Source: Sphagnum compactum (Eukaryota; Bryophyta; Sphagnopsida; Sphagnales). From it: 64,000 nucleotides of DNA. The position numbers and the translations under genes are program-made. This document shows positions 1 to 13,171 of the stretch, piece by piece. Under the pieces are notes generated by a model. It was not told where the DNA came from and ran no database searches. It saw only the letters and a list, made by a program, of their open reading frames with translations. The first letter of the stretch is position 1. Every line of letters begins with the position of its first letter. The stretch is taken from NCBI GenBank assembly GCA_965153455.1, contig OZ234501.1, positions 434,001-498,000 of the forward strand, in the 5' to 3' direction.

Positions 1-1760
1 GACAAATTTGGACCAGGAACAAAGAACCAAAAGGGTATTTACATCCACATTCTGCACCATAGAGGATACCAATGGGTAACCATAAAATGGAACATTGTCG
101 ACCTCAAATGAACACAGTTTCATTAATCGTGTCAAAAACGACAGTTGTTGAAACCCAAACACAAAATGCTGGTATAACAACCATAGGAGTTGAAATGGTT
201 GGTGTGCCCACCATGGATCACTACTACAAAATGTGGGTGCAGTTCACTATTCCCCGTTCACTATACCAATGAATTCACTGCTTCTTCACTTGTCCCCGTT
301 CACTACAACTAGTGAATTCACTCAAAAGCCATTGAAATCACTTGGTGTATAGGGACACCTTTTGTTGTAGTGGATGTTGTCAGAAGGGGAATACTAATTG
401 GATTTGCAGCAAAATTGGGTAGTGGATTGGGTGTAGTCTCAGTAGGAAGGAAACTAAATGGGAGTTTGGCATTACCAATAATAACTACTAGAGTTATTGG
501 GACACCTTAAATGGTGTTTACCAATTCAATAATGACTATTCATGTGAATAGAATTGCAGATTGACCAACGATGAACTCAATGGTTGTTGGAAGGTATACC
601 ACTAGTTATTAAACAAGTTGAGATTACAGAGATTGTAATGGAGGTGATAGATGATTAAAAGATTGTGAAATACTTTCATTTTATTTTCTATCATTTTCCA
701 AGGATTTCAGGACGAAATCCAAAGTACAAAAGGGGTAAGATGATTACATGGTTTGGATGAACAAGGAATTTAGGACAAGGACTACTCATGGAACATTGTT
801 GGTTTGAATTTTGAATTCTTGTTGGTTTTGAATCATGATGATGTGACTTGAAAATGCCCAAAGGGGGGAGGTTTAAGAAAAATGAATTGATTCTTAGACA
901 CACAATTTTGGAAAGTAAGAATAGATGTAAATACTTTGTAGCTGAAAACCACAAATTTTGTTTTTAATATACCACAAATTTTATTTTTCTATTTTGATTT
1001 CATTTCCACAAAACATGCAATTTTGCTGTAATTCTAATGGAGTTTTTTTCAGTAAAATAAAGAATTACATACTTCTGCAGTGATTTCCCTATCGATATTG
1101 TTGTGTGAATTTTTGGTAGTATCAAAAATGTAATGTAATGAATTATAATTTTACCTTTGGATTTTTCTACATTGTATTAAAGTGCATATTCTTGTTATAT
1201 GAAATAACCATGAATTTGATGTTTTAATGAACTGCAAAATTAGGTGTGTTTAGAATCAAGGAAAAAATTGTGAATGTGTGCATATTGTAATGCAAATATG
1301 TTGTTACAATAGTGTGAAATACTTTTGCAAAAATTAAATTTCACTTCTAACAACCCTTACGAGCAACGTTAGCACGTAAACCCTAAACAAAGACAATATT
1401 TATTAATAGAAAGGTTGAATAGAATTCTTTCAATTTGTGAAGTCTCGTACAAAGAATGCATCAAAAGGAGAAAAAGCAAGCAACAATCAAGTTCGATATT
1501 GTAGCGAAAAAAATAAGTTGGGAAAGATGTCCAAAGAAACAAATAGTGAAGAGTTATTTGTTCTACTAGAAAGCCCTCAACAAAGTGATGTGAAAAGGCG
1601 TGCTAGAGATAATGAAAAATACTGACGATCGCAATTGAAACCTGACAAAACAATTTATAGACAATTTCAGTCTTCTTCATTCCAAAGAAAGGAATGGTTG
1701 GAAATACAATGCAACACACAAGGAAGAGATCATGACAATTGGTGTCATCTTAAATGTTCT
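1..1760. other. Intergenic, no gene recognised
   Basis: AT-rich sequence with only short, unconvincing open frames on either strand. Around 240-330 a short motif (ttcactatnccgttcacta, gtgaattcact) recurs a few times. I see no domain motif, splice-site pair or terminal repeat that would support a gene or a defined element. Confidence 0.5.
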
Positions 1761-1769
1761 TTTCTTTTT

Positions 1770-2180
1770 TGCAAGTGCCTTCGAGCTACTATCGGCACTG
1801 AGAATAGGTTAGCAACACATGACAAACCCGAGCTCAAGTTCGGGTTCAAAATCAGACTCGAGCTTGAGTTCGGGTTTTTTTTGTTTTTTTTTGTAAGTGC
1901 CTTTGAGTTAGTCTTGGCACCAAGAGTAGTTCAATGGTGCATGACAAACTTGAGCTCAAGTTTGAGTTTGAAATCAAACTCGAGCTTGAACCTAGGCTTT
2001 TTTTTGTGGTATTTGTTTTTTTTTTTTTTTTTTGCAAGTGGCTCCAAGCTATTGATCTTGGCGCCAAGAGTATCTTAGCAGTACATGACAAACCCAAGCT
2101 CTTTGGGTTTGAAATTGGACCTGAATTTAAGCCTAGGTGTTTTTCTTTTTGGTTTTTTTTTCCCCACAAGTGCCTCCAAA
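1770..2180 (+). repeat. Tandem repeat, three units of about 120-145 bp
   Basis: Three diverged head-to-tail copies are visible. Each has a gcaagtgcctncgagct-type start, then (g/t)catgacaaac at 1820, 1941 and 2085, then an imperfect inverted repeat built on gagctcaagttcggg / ctcgagcttgagttcggg, and ends in a run of T. A partial fourth start lies near 2167. The open frames through this interval on both strands are translations of the repeat and are not called as genes. Confidence 0.75.
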
Positions 2181-2186
2181 CCTTGT

Positions 2187-3098
2187 TCTTGTGGACATCT
2201 TGGGGAACCTTCATGCTCCTTTTGTCTCCCTTACCTCACCAAATATCCCCCTCTTGGATTGGACAAAATCAATTTATGATTTTGTGGGAATTTTTTTATC
2301 CCCTAATGGGGCTATGTTGTTTTTCCACCGGAATGATCCCCAAGTTTTCAAGGAGATTCGATCTTATTTGAAAAGCTACAACTTTAAAATTCACATGAAG
2401 TGGGTGATTGTCAATTCTCTCCCACTTGCAAGCTTTGAGGACCCTTCCTTGAAGATATGAGCTCCCCTATTTTCTCTTTTTTTTCTTTGCATTCATTTCC
2501 AAGCTTCCTTTTCTCAAATATTGTCTTTTGAAATGTTGCAGACCCTCTTGAGTTGGGTGACTCTTTTGGTCAGGGGTTTTAATGCATCATCCTTCTCAAG
2601 GAGCTCGTTTCGTTTCTCCCCTCCTTCTAAGGACTTCCTATAAAAAGATATCAATGTTCATGAAGAAGATGTCCTCCACAATTGGACAAACAAGTTGTCC
2701 ATGTCTATGTCTAAGACTGGAAAGCCATTTTGAATGGCCAAGGAGTTCCATCCACTCACCTTCTAGGCCTTCATTGAGGTGTGCTTGAAAGCAAGATCTT
2801 TTGTTGTCGACTTGTCTGCATCCACATGTTTGTTACCTCCCTTCTCCCAAGCTCCTATTTTGTTTGTTTATTTCTAGTTGTGGTTTTCATTCATATTTTT
2901 TTAATAGGCAACATGAAGGCATGCCAAGCCCTTTACCATCATGCATTGCCTCCAGAACTGGACATGGATGTCTTCACCAAGGTTGTAAAGCCCCTGGTTG
3001 CTATTCCCATCCTTGAGGCAAGCTGCCTGGTTGTTCACATTGATGATGAAGATTCCCCAATGCTCAAGCAGTCTAGGAAAATCTTGGATTGTGAATAA
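2187..3098 (+). pseudogene. Possible methyltransferase-like coding relic
   Basis: Two plus-strand segments look like decayed coding sequence. The first (about 2187-2458) reads LVDILGNLHAPFVS, then SIYDFVGIFLSPNGAMLFFH and DPQVFKEIRSYL-KSYNFKIHMKW. The second (about 2913-3095) ends LVVHIDDEDSPML-KQSRKIL. The layout of a D-I-x-x-N-L site, a hydrophobic strand after SPNGA and a separate DDE-x-LKxSxKxL block resembles class I N4/N6-type DNA methylases, where a DPPW/DPPY site and a motif I block are permuted. The catalytic tetrapeptide is not intact, and the stretch between the segments has stops and frame changes. The methylase reading is inference. It may instead belong to an unrecognised transposable element ORF. 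Confidence 0.3.
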
Positions 3099-5340
3099 GT
3101 CTTCTTCTACTTCTTTTCTGTTTCAATTTCTTGTTCTTCCACCTTCCTTCCTTCATGTCCTTATGCTTTCCTTGCTTTCAAATGTAGAGTTTTGTCACGC
3201 TATTTTTTTTTACAACAAAGCAATTCCACTCTAGTCCCCTAAGGGGATTTATATTGCCTTCATATGCCTCAAGATTATGAGGTTCAAGCCCAAGTCCTAG
3301 CTTATGGGGTTTCACCACCTAGGGTTAGGAATCCTCTTTTGTATGATCCTCTAGTCAAAGGTTTTGTAGATGATGAGGCATTGGAGTGAGATAGGTCGTC
3401 TTCGTGTTGAGGTCAAGGGTAGACCACTCTAAGTCACTAGCCTTTGTGTGATCCTTAAGTTGGGTGGAAGTTTTAATAAAGATGTTGGTTTCTCTTTAGG
3501 ATTCTTGTGTTGCATTCACCCATCACCATGCCGCCCATTCATCTATTTTGTCAATTGCCCTTTTCCATTATGTTCCCCATGTTTTGATTTTTAGTCAATG
3601 CTAGAGGGCGACTAGTTGGGTGTCATCTTTTGGATATTCCAAGGGTTTTTTTGTCATCTCACATATTATATCTAGTATGCTTGAGATTATCGTATATTCA
3701 ATCATAGATTCCAAGGTGTTTAGTGTGACAATTGGTGTCAATTTTCTTTTTGCCCTTGTAAAATAGAAGTTTAATGATTGCAATCATGTGGTAGAGGTAA
3801 AAAGGATGCAACTAGGCAATAAAGGTGGAGTAAATGTGAATTGAGGTATAGATCATACAAATTAGTAATAGAAGGGGAAATAATGCAATTTGATCGTACA
3901 AGAATGAAAAGGGAAATTGACCGTTGTCCTAGATCCAAGAATTGAAAGAGTGCATGAAAATAAAAAACAACTTTAAATGTTATAAACAATGTATGGTGTC
4001 ATGGGCTACTTCATATTGTCTCAATTCCTAATGGGCACCTACCTCATGGTGGTGAATAGGTAGTGTTTAGATTGGCATATACCTCTTGGTGGGTCAACAT
4101 GTTTATATGCCATTGAATTGGATTTAGTTTAACATTCTATATGGTTTAGATGTTGCAGAGCTTAATATATTTCATATTAAACTTATATGAAATATGATTT
4201 GAAGTATGACTTCAGCATTTCATGTAACCAATTTTTCAAAACAAACCAACATAAATTTTTTCCATCCTATTTATTTTGTTTAGTTTTTCAGAACTTTTTT
4301 TTGTTGCCAATGTTCATGAAAAAATTCATCCATTTTCATTTTCCATCCACATTTCCATCCATAAATATCATTCATCCATGAACACATGGCAAAATATTCT
4401 TCTATGTCACCAAATATTTTGTCCCATGTGTCAAATGGATGCAAGTACATAGAAAGGAGCCAACATGATTACTTTATAAAAAGATTGTGAGTCCTTTTTA
4501 AATGTTTTTCATTTTTTCATATGAAAGAATTTTCGAATGAAATCTTTTGCAACTTGTTATTAAAAATACACATAGTTGCCCCAATAAATCACATGTTTTG
4601 TGTTAATCATTGTTGAATAAATATGAATTTTTCAAAGTGTGTAAATTCTGTCAAATTTTGCATTTCATTTTGAAAATTTATCATAATTTTGAATCATACC
4701 AAAATATGCAAACTACTTTAGGTTTTTGTTTTTTTAATCATAAAACTACAACTTTGTTTTGTATGTCATGCACATTACACCCCATTTACACGTGGTAAAG
4801 GACTTTTGAAAGTTAAAAAATTTGAAAAATACTTTGAATTTTTAAAATTTTAAAATTCCATATCTTTTAAATTGTGGGTGTTTTTTGAACTTGGATAGTA
4901 GGTTGTTATCATCTAAATTTTTTTACCATCAAAATTGTGTTATTACAATAGTCCTTTACTTAGTCCTTTGTAAAATTAACCACATCTAATGCAACACCTA
5001 TTCAAGTTCAAACGTCCTTTTTAAAAACCAAAACCCAAAATTTAATTTAATGAATTTTTAATTTGAATTCCTCAACTTTCATATTAGTCATTTAGCACAA
5101 CTTGGAATGATTAACATAACTTTAAAACGTCACAATAAAAACACATGTAAAAAAGTTCACAATTTTCACCACTATCCGACATGGTTTTTGGCTCCTTTCT
5201 TTGCACTCACACCCAAATAACATTCTACAAGTGTTTTGTCAACGTTATCTGAATTTCCAAAAAAGATTTGCTCATGCTCATGTTCGCATATTCACCTAAT
5301 AGCATCCCCAATTTTTTTACAATTAAAAAACACACCCAAT
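3099..5340. other. Intergenic, no gene recognised
   Basis: The first 600 bases may continue the relic before them (a plus-strand frame near 3290-3390 reads VLAYGVSPPRVRNPLLYDP). Beyond 3770 the sequence is AT-rich with many homopolymer runs, and I see no supported gene, terminal repeat or array. Confidence 0.45.
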
Positions 5341-5344
5341 TTCT

Positions 5345-5715
5345 AGCACCATTGCTTGCATCAAACTATATGCTTTGCTTTGTGGCAATAATGGCCTTTC
5401 ATGCTATTAAAAACGACCTCCTCCTTTTTCTACTTTCTTAACAAATGCAAACATGTAGGATTTTGAAAAGTGCATTTTATGTTGTGTCTATTGCTAAGTG
5501 ATGAAGGCTAGAAGTCATTAGTAAAATCTTAAAGTAATGGTAGCTAGCCTTTTATACATGGGTCTTTTAACATGTAGGATTTTGAGAGGTGTACTTCTCG
5601 TTGTATTTGCTACTCTAATGAAAGTTGGGAGTCAGATCTTCAACTAATAGTCATAGCAAAGCAAAGCAAAGCATGTAGTTTGATGCAGTCAGATCTTCAA
5701 CTAATAGTCATAGCA
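5345..5715. repeat. Nested short direct and inverted duplications
   Basis: A block starting acatgtaggattttga occurs at about 5452 and 5570 with similar following sequence. The 28-base string gtcagatcttcaactaatagtcatagca occurs twice, at about 5631 and 5687. Between those copies lies aaagcaaagcatgtagtttgatgca, which is the reverse complement of tgcatcaaactatatgctttgcttt at about 5355-5380. This layout suggests a small templated insertion or duplication, not a mobile element with clean ends. Confidence 0.6.
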
Positions 5716-8212
5716 TTGGGTATGGCAAAGTTGAAGTTGTCTTTCCCTATTGTTGTTGTGCTATACGACATACAATGAAGCATAAATTGTGAATTGTACA
5801 TCTCTCTTGAAATGAAAAAGGCAAAGGCCAATTTCAATCAATTGTGATGTTGCATCAATGTCAACCTCTTAGGAATGAAATGAACCATCTTGTGACAAAT
5901 TTCTAATACTACATCATGTTTGAGGAGCTTGAATATTCTTGGCTAACAACATTTTTGGAAGAGATGTAGGAGGCACATGATCTTGATGAACTAACTACTA
6001 CTCATGATAAATAGTGGGGGTTTATTATGGAAAAAAGCTCTTACGGGTGAACTCTTTCAACAACTTTATAAGATCTTGTTTGCACTTTTCGCCCTCATTG
6101 CCCAAAAATATTGTTTTCAAAACAGTTTGGAATGCAACTCAAAGGTCACTCACTCAATAGAAGAGGACTTCCCATACAAGCAATTCATTTATACGCAAAC
6201 ATTTCTTTTCATTGTTTGTTAATACTAGTATGGTGTGTGACAAAAGTGACATAAGATTGAGGTAGAAGGCAAAGAAAGATGCTCCAAAAGCATGTGATGG
6301 AAAGTGAAGGTTGTCAATATTGTTCATACCAACAGGGGATCTTTTTCAAAGCATGGTGGAGGCAATTGGATGGTAACTGAATGCTCTTCCCTTCTCAAAG
6401 GCTTCATAGCACAATACCCAGCTCAACATCATGTTGACCTGAAATTGCTATTCCACTTTGATTTGTTTGAATTTTACAACATGTTGACTCAAAATTCCTA
6501 TCCTCTGTTTTGGTTTCTTTGAGTTTGACACTCCACAACACATGGCCAAGTCTAGTGCCCAACTTTGGACTCTCCACACTTCTGAAAAACACTGGACTAT
6601 TGTGGGTTGATGGGTTGCTATTGGCTTGATTGGATCTTTCTCGAAGGAACGTGAAACCAATTTTCAATATAAATGTAACTGTAACATTTAATTTTCTTTA
6701 CATCATTAAAGGTCTTTGTTTCATTAAGATGCATTTCCCCCCCATAATTAGCCCCTCTCGCAAATTTTATTTTGTTTTACAAAAATTGACATTTTCATAT
6801 GCTACTTTACTTATATGACAACTGGTGGATTCTTGGATTTAGAAGTTTAATTCTGTTTTCAAATTTTCAATGCTTGTTATCCCCATTGTGATTTTTTCCA
6901 TTTTGTAGGTTCAAGTTCTTATAGCAACTAATCTTTTGTGTGTAATATGTTGGGGAAATAGGGAGCAAGCGCTTTATCAGTGGCATGACATGTTCTGTAC
7001 GCTAACTTGATTGTGGATTTTGTTCAACACTGATGTCTTGTAATCATGTAATTGAGCATATGCCAATGTTTGAAATGTTTTGCTTGCAAAATAAAATAAA
7101 ATATAGCATTATAGCAACAGTATTTAAAATCTGAATTGCTTGAATTTTTAATGAAAAAAACCCTACACTCACTCTGGTATAGTTTGAAAACCTTTTACAC
7201 TGACTACCATAGCTAGTCCATAATTGAAAGGTTCATAAAAATTATGAAACTGTCAAACCAGAAACTGCCAGCCACCAAAAAAAAGATCAAAACACTGATC
7301 CAATGGTCTAAGTTTTTAGAAAAACATGATTCTCTCCACAAAGTCCTCCCTGACAATGACCACATGCCTAATTTGAAATGGTTCCCTTCATAAGGAAGAA
7401 CTGGCCAACACTGATGTCATCCCTCAGGCTGTACAAGGCATTCCACTGGCATTATTGCTTGAAGATTTAGAGAGGAACTTTAATGATCGAAGTCCGGCTC
7501 CATCTGGCTGTGCTTTCAGGTCAGTGAAGGGGCCTTCCCTTATATTGAAGAAGAGTCAGATTTTACAGGGAAACTGTGGTGGGGCAGACAAACACTCCCC
7601 TCCTGACTGAGTTTGAGAGACACATTTCTGAGAAAAAAGGAGATCTTAGATGACAGGAACATTTTAAATGAATGTGCAACTCCCATACTATCAAGGACAT
7701 TCCAGTAACTGCTGCTGCAAAATCCCTAATACAAGATTGGAACTCCCCTAAATAATACCAAAACTCACTTCATGTAACCCAAGACTCACTTCAATTAAAG
7801 AAACTACTCTATTACCTTTGCTTTTATCTCACTTCTTTACCACTACTACTATTAAATATACAGAAAATTTCTTAAAGAACAAGTAGAACTTGATTGCAAA
7901 ACCGAAAAGAGTGTTTGGAATACCGAGGTGTTCACAAACAAGCTCCTTGCAGGCATTTCACTTACACTCCATTTTCACAGCCAAATGTCTTACACAATTC
8001 AAATTCAAAATATTGAATTCCTCTCCTGCACACCCTCCAATGCAACACAATGACAAAAGATATATGTGATGTGCTAAACATTCGTTTTCGAGCATTCTCA
8101 GCACATATCATTTCACATACACCAGGAACCATTGAAAAAATTGGATATCAACACCACCATAAATTGGAAGATAACATGTCGTGCTGTTCCATTACCACCA
8201 CCTAAACAAATG
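5716..8212. other. Intergenic, includes the likely 3' untranslated region of the PP2C gene
   Basis: No coding region recognised. The part nearest 8212 lies directly downstream of the PP2C stop codon (minus strand) and should hold its 3' untranslated region and polyadenylation site, but I cannot place the transcript end from sequence alone. Confidence 0.4.
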
Positions 8213-10966
8213 CTATCTGCTACTGCGGTCCTTCAAGTCCACCACCACAACACTAATGTTATCACTACTACCCTTTGCTAAAGCCAGTTTTGTCAACAAT
8301 GCTGCAGTTTGAGCAGCAGGTGTCTCCTCTTCCCCAGTCCAATCTGTCACAGCAGCCACTGAACTTCGACGACGGCAATTCAAAGCACGCCGTGTGATGT
8401 CACAAACATCATCATTGGACATAACATCCCACAAACCATCACTGGCTAGAACTAAACACTCATCGTCTTCAGTGCGCTTCATGCATGTTACTTCAGGCTC
8501 AGCGATCACATATGGCTTCAAGTATCGATCACCTGATTACCAGAACAGACCTATTAAGTATTGCATGTCAGACTAGCACATATATAACCTATACAACACA
8601 TTTGAGAGTCACCTAAGTTTACGATGAACAGAACAAGGGAACTTGAAGCACTGAACAGAACAACCATATCAAAACCACAGAAGTGTGCCAGCATAACTGC
8701 CTTTCAGCCTAAAATGCTCAAAAAGATCCGGCCCATACCAATAGCCCTTGACATTGCAAGCACACCAAGGACCCGATAACCATTCCAGTATATAACTCGT
8801 CCACCTGCAGCTTCAATACGTGCCATTTCATCTTCTCGCTCCGGCTGCAATTTTACCACATGCCAACCTCACCAATCAAATGCAATATCCATATACTGCA
8901 GTAAAGCAAACAAAGAGAATTATTGGTCACATCAATTACACAGGTTGATGTAATACAAACCTTATGATCAACTGACAGTGGAATGGCCACGCCCCCTCGA
9001 GACAGCACAGCTCGAGAGTCTCCACAATTTCCAACAATTATCTGACATGATCCAATAACTGCTATGACTGCAGTAGACCCCACCGTCTCTGGTGCAATTG
9101 GCTCAGAGCAGCATCTGGGACCACTATCAGTTTGTCCACACTGGCCTCCTCTCCAACAGACACCCCCAACTTCAGCATCCATCCTTAAGAAGCATGATGA
9201 CATAGCTCGTTGCCACCTTGCTTCCCAGTTAACACTGGCATCACTGGCATTTTCACCCTGAACCGAAGCATTCACCTCCTCTGCCAAAGCATGATGCAGG
9301 CGATCAGCGCAAAAGTTCGCAGCCTGCGCATAACCCATGTTGTAATTCACCCTCATAGTCCTATATAGAGAACCTCCTCACTATACACACCCTATTGGAA
9401 GCTGACATGACATGAGAAATGCAGAAACTGACCAGATATTTGGAAATAAACTCAATAACTCAATAACAAGGTTATAACCCCTTTGTTCTAGAACCATGTA
9501 CTTCAACACAATGCACCAACTTCCAATTGTCTCAACACACTGCACTGTAAGAATAAAGCATGCCACAGAGAACAACAATCTGAATAGTATGTGAAAGAAA
9601 CAGAGGACATTACAAACCTGGGAACCCCCATGGCCATCATAGACACCAAAGAAGTGAAGTGCAGACAAAAAGCCACTCCTACTTGGGCTGTCACAGTTGC
9701 AGCCTCCAACCACATCACAGGGTAGTGTCATGAAGGTGGGGACAGCTGCCACTGCATCTTCCATCTCCCGTCGTCTGCCACATAAGGATACCACTCCATG
9801 TGGAGGACACCTATTGTCTGCTACACAACTAATGCTCGGGCTGGATGCAAGAGCAACAGGCACACCAGGACTCACTTCCTCCGTGATCTTTTCCACTGTA
9901 AGTCCATGCCTGGACCCTGGAGGATGAGGAATAGTGGATACAGGATGTTGATCCAGATAAGTCATCTCACCCTCTGCAAGGTTTTCAGGCTTGCTAATTA
10001 AACTAGAAGAGACTACTTCACCCCAGATGCTGTTGGTCATATTTGGAGAGCCAGTCTCACCTGCTCCAACACTCCCACCCTCGTCTAGACCCCTGGGAAG
10101 AGATCGAACACCTTGTGAGAAGGTGACAGAAGATGCCACGTCAGTCTCACTAGAGGACTGGTCACTGCTTGTTCTATCACCACTCATGCTTCCACTGCTC
10201 ATGCTTTCTCTGTCGAGTATTGCACTACCATCCTCCCTATTGCCGCCACTTTGAACACCGCAAATATCTGCAACGCCAAGCCTTCAGTTACAGAAGCAAA
10301 CTAATAACTATGATTAAAAATCTACACCTATAGTTGTTCTTATCTCTTTTCCACAATGTAACTTCTGAATAAGTGCGCATCAGACAACATGACTAACAAT
10401 AAAAGTCCTGGCAGAGGAATGGCCTTAATCCAAGCTATGAATCGACACCTTGTGTCCAAATTTATGCATAAGCTTCCTGAGAGACTCGACATCTGCATAC
10501 CGCAACGTTAAGGCTGATAACAGTAACTCAGCTCAAACTGTGCATGCACTACTGCCAAACAGAAATCCTGCACCAGTTCAGCTTTGCTTCGATTTTCAAG
10601 AAGGCAGAACTCACCTCCAGTTGGACTCTCCCATACTGTAGAAGGTGAAGATGCGGCCCTCTTGGGGTCTCTTGCTTGAATAGATTCATATCCTGACAAC
10701 TTGGGTGCACTATTCTCCTGTGTCCTCTTATTACTAACAGCAGGAAGAAAGGTTTGCTTCTCCACCTCTCGGGGAACATAAGAGATGCCAATTAGAGGGC
10801 GTGAGCGCTTACTTACGAGCTGCTCTACAAATGGATTCGCGCTGCAAATCGCCTTGAAGCGACGAATTTCCATCCTCCGACGCCTTGCGGCCACCGCAGC
10901 TGTCTCACAGGGATAAGAGTCGTCCATGAATCCGCACGCGCCTTTGCATTTATCTGCCGTGACCAT
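8213..10966 (-). CDS. Clade A protein phosphatase 2C (ABI1/HAB1/PP2CA-like), five exons
   Basis: Mg/Mn-dependent Ser/Thr phosphatase of the clade that represses abscisic acid signalling by dephosphorylating SnRK2 kinases and is inhibited by PYR/PYL receptors (family knowledge). Exons: 10966-10615, 10267-9618, 9323-8961, 8844-8739, 8532-8213. All four introns are GT-AG, and the phases join into one 1,791-nt frame (596 residues plus stop). The N-terminal third is Ser/Gly-rich and carries [13 protein letters not shown], typical of clade A. The catalytic domain runs from about residue 275: CGRRREMED (280), YDGHGG (327), [42 protein letters not shown] and [10 protein letters not shown]. All metal-binding aspartates are present. 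The receptor-contacting Trp of YWNG (about 475) is kept. At 596 residues it is longer than the roughly 400-510 usual in Arabidopsis clade A, because of the N-terminal extension. The start is the first in-frame ATG giving the RRRR block. Looks functional; subgroup uncertain. Confidence 0.93.
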
Positions 10967-11830
10967 AGCCTCCTTTCTCTGCTCCTACCCTGTTGGTTTT
11001 CGCATTCGCTGTTCGTCCCACGTTCTAAGCAGAATAGCTGAAACTTTGGCACACTCGACACCACTACAGACTACACATCCCTCTTCGTCCTCAGATGCAG
11101 AGCTACCTCCAACTTCGCAAATGGAGTTTACAGCCGCAAACTCACCAGTTACATGTAGCGTCTTCTGTCCAAGCATAACTTTCTCCCTTACACCTGCCTT
11201 AGGTTTGATTTGTCATCTCAACAATCCACCGGTCTCTCGTCCTTCGCACCTTGTCTATAGCTAGCTATTCACGCAACCCTACCCTCAACCGCGCCTACAT
11301 ATTATCGTCGGAATTGTACCCTCCTTTCGGAAGTTTACATTTCCACATTTGCCGATACCTACTTTTTTGCTACCTGTGTGCCATCTCCACTGAGACGCTA
11401 AAGAGGAGGGAGGGCAACAATCAACCAGGCGTAAGGGAAGCGCAGGATGAGAAGGCGAGTGCGGAAGTTCTCTGACCTGTTTGCAACCCTTTCTCAGCTT
11501 CTCTTGTCGCTGTTGCTCCAGAACCCGTGTCAGGAAGCGGGCAGGAAGGAAGTGAAGTTTGCACCGGGCCGCGATAATGACACGGCGACCGCGGCGTAGA
11601 GCAGGGACCGGTCCACACCCTCACCCACGCGTCGCGTCTCGGAAATTGGCCGCATCTGCTCCTTGCACGTGTCCAACTTTAGAATATCGTGGCGGTCCTA
11701 CATTGGGCAACGTGTGTTATATTGCAGCGCAAAACTTCGGCAATAAAGATCACTCTCTTAGAGTTGGCTGTCATATTGTGATAATCTCCACGTGGCCGTT
11801 CGATACCGGCTCCCTTCCTGACATCCTAAG
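10967..11830 (-). promoter_or_regulatory. GC-rich upstream region of the PP2C gene with ABRE-like sites
   Basis: This interval is visibly richer in G+C and CpG than the rest of the window. Reading towards the gene it holds TCCACGTGGCC (11787-11797, a G-box/ABRE core), GCACGTGTCC (11665-11674, ACGTGTC-type ABRE) and CACGCGTCGCG (11626-11636, similar to coupling element CE3). ABRE plus a coupling element is the usual arrangement in ABA-induced promoters, and clade A PP2C genes are commonly induced by ABA as feedback. The sites are seen; their function is inferred. No convincing TATA box or transcription start could be placed. Plus-strand open frames here are GC-driven shadows. Confidence 0.5.
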
Positions 11831-12648
11831 GCCATTTCTCGTGTTGATCGGTACCCTCTGCATTTTGGCGACGGCACCTATAGTCGTGACTCTTTCTTTG
11901 TTCTCTAAATTTTAGGGTAAGGTATTAGGAGGGTTGACACGTTATGGGCATTGGGCAAGTTCAGGTTTTAGGTTAGATTTTGAGGGTATTCCGGGCTGGA
12001 GGTTCAGAATTCTGTTGAAATTGGACTTAGATCCGTGAACTTTCTTTTGTTTAAAATGAAACCTAAACTTGAACCAGGCTATCGTCCCTGAAAAAGGTGT
12101 TTAGGTTTTGTAATTGCATGTCCCTGGTTTTTCTTTAATGCAAAAACCATGGTTTCTTCTTAGGTTGTGACAATTCAAGTTTAGGCAAACCTTGTGGTGG
12201 TGTGGGCTAATGACCTAACATCTAGGTGATTGCCAACTCACTAATTCCCCTCTCCAAAAAACAAAAACAGTAAATCAACCCCCACACAAATAAAGAAAAG
12301 GTGAGCATTTTCATTACCTATTGCCTTGTCACATTGGATGTAGCATTATTTTTTTCTTAATTGTGTTCTTCGGACCTCCCCTATTTTTTCCTATAGAAAT
12401 ACCTCACTCCATGAGCATGGAGACCTATTTACGCAAGTTATTAGTTTAAGATGGGTGCAATGTAAATGAAATTGAACCTGGTCTTAAATTCAACCAAACT
12501 CTAAATTATTTGAGAAGTTTTTTGAAATCAAAGGTTTTATAACTCCAAAAAAAATTCAAACCTGCACTGGAGGTTTTAGCAAACAATTTTTTTTAGCCCC
12601 AAATTGAATGTTCCTTTCAAAATAAAAAATTGGACAACAATGGTAATA
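11831..12648. other. Intergenic, no gene recognised
   Basis: AT-rich spacer between the PP2C upstream region and the family-A solo LTR. No coding motif or repeat boundary is seen apart from the target-site copy ccctt at its right edge (12649-12653). Confidence 0.5.
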
Positions 12649-13171
12649 CCCTTTGTGAGCCATGGATTATAGCTCAACAATTAGTTAAGCTTTAGTTCCG
12701 TAATTTTCCTTAGTATTAATGATTTGAATGTTTATAAGCCTCCAAGCAGTGATTATTAATAGTTGAATAAGCTTTTGTGATATTTCTAGGCATATAATAT
12801 TTTTTTATTTCAATTGATGTAACGCTTAATCAGTTAAGCACCTAGTAAACCTTTTAAAGTACATTATCTCTTTTATGTTGCAGAGAAGGGAAAGGGGATG
12901 TAGAATTAGATGTGATTTATTGATATATAAGGAATACAAGCCCATAATTAACAACAGCATTCCGCCATGACAAGGTTAAGTTAGTCTGTAGAAGAATCTT
13001 CAAGCACTAATGATGTACATGTAAGATTTTTAGGATGTAGTCCTAATACATCTTTATTTAGTTTCATTTCTATCAGACTTTTAAATAGAATCAAATCAAA
13101 CTTAAGTATTAACATTTCCGCCTGAGTAGCCTTAGGTGAATTACAACTTAATAACTAACTTAAAGGATAAA

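Noticed and set aside
1852-2214. Lys-rich minus-strand open frame
   Set aside because: It reads through the three tandem units and their poly-T tracts.
10926-11915. Plus-strand open frames upstream of the PP2C gene
   Set aside because: They follow from high GC content and show no domain or splice support.
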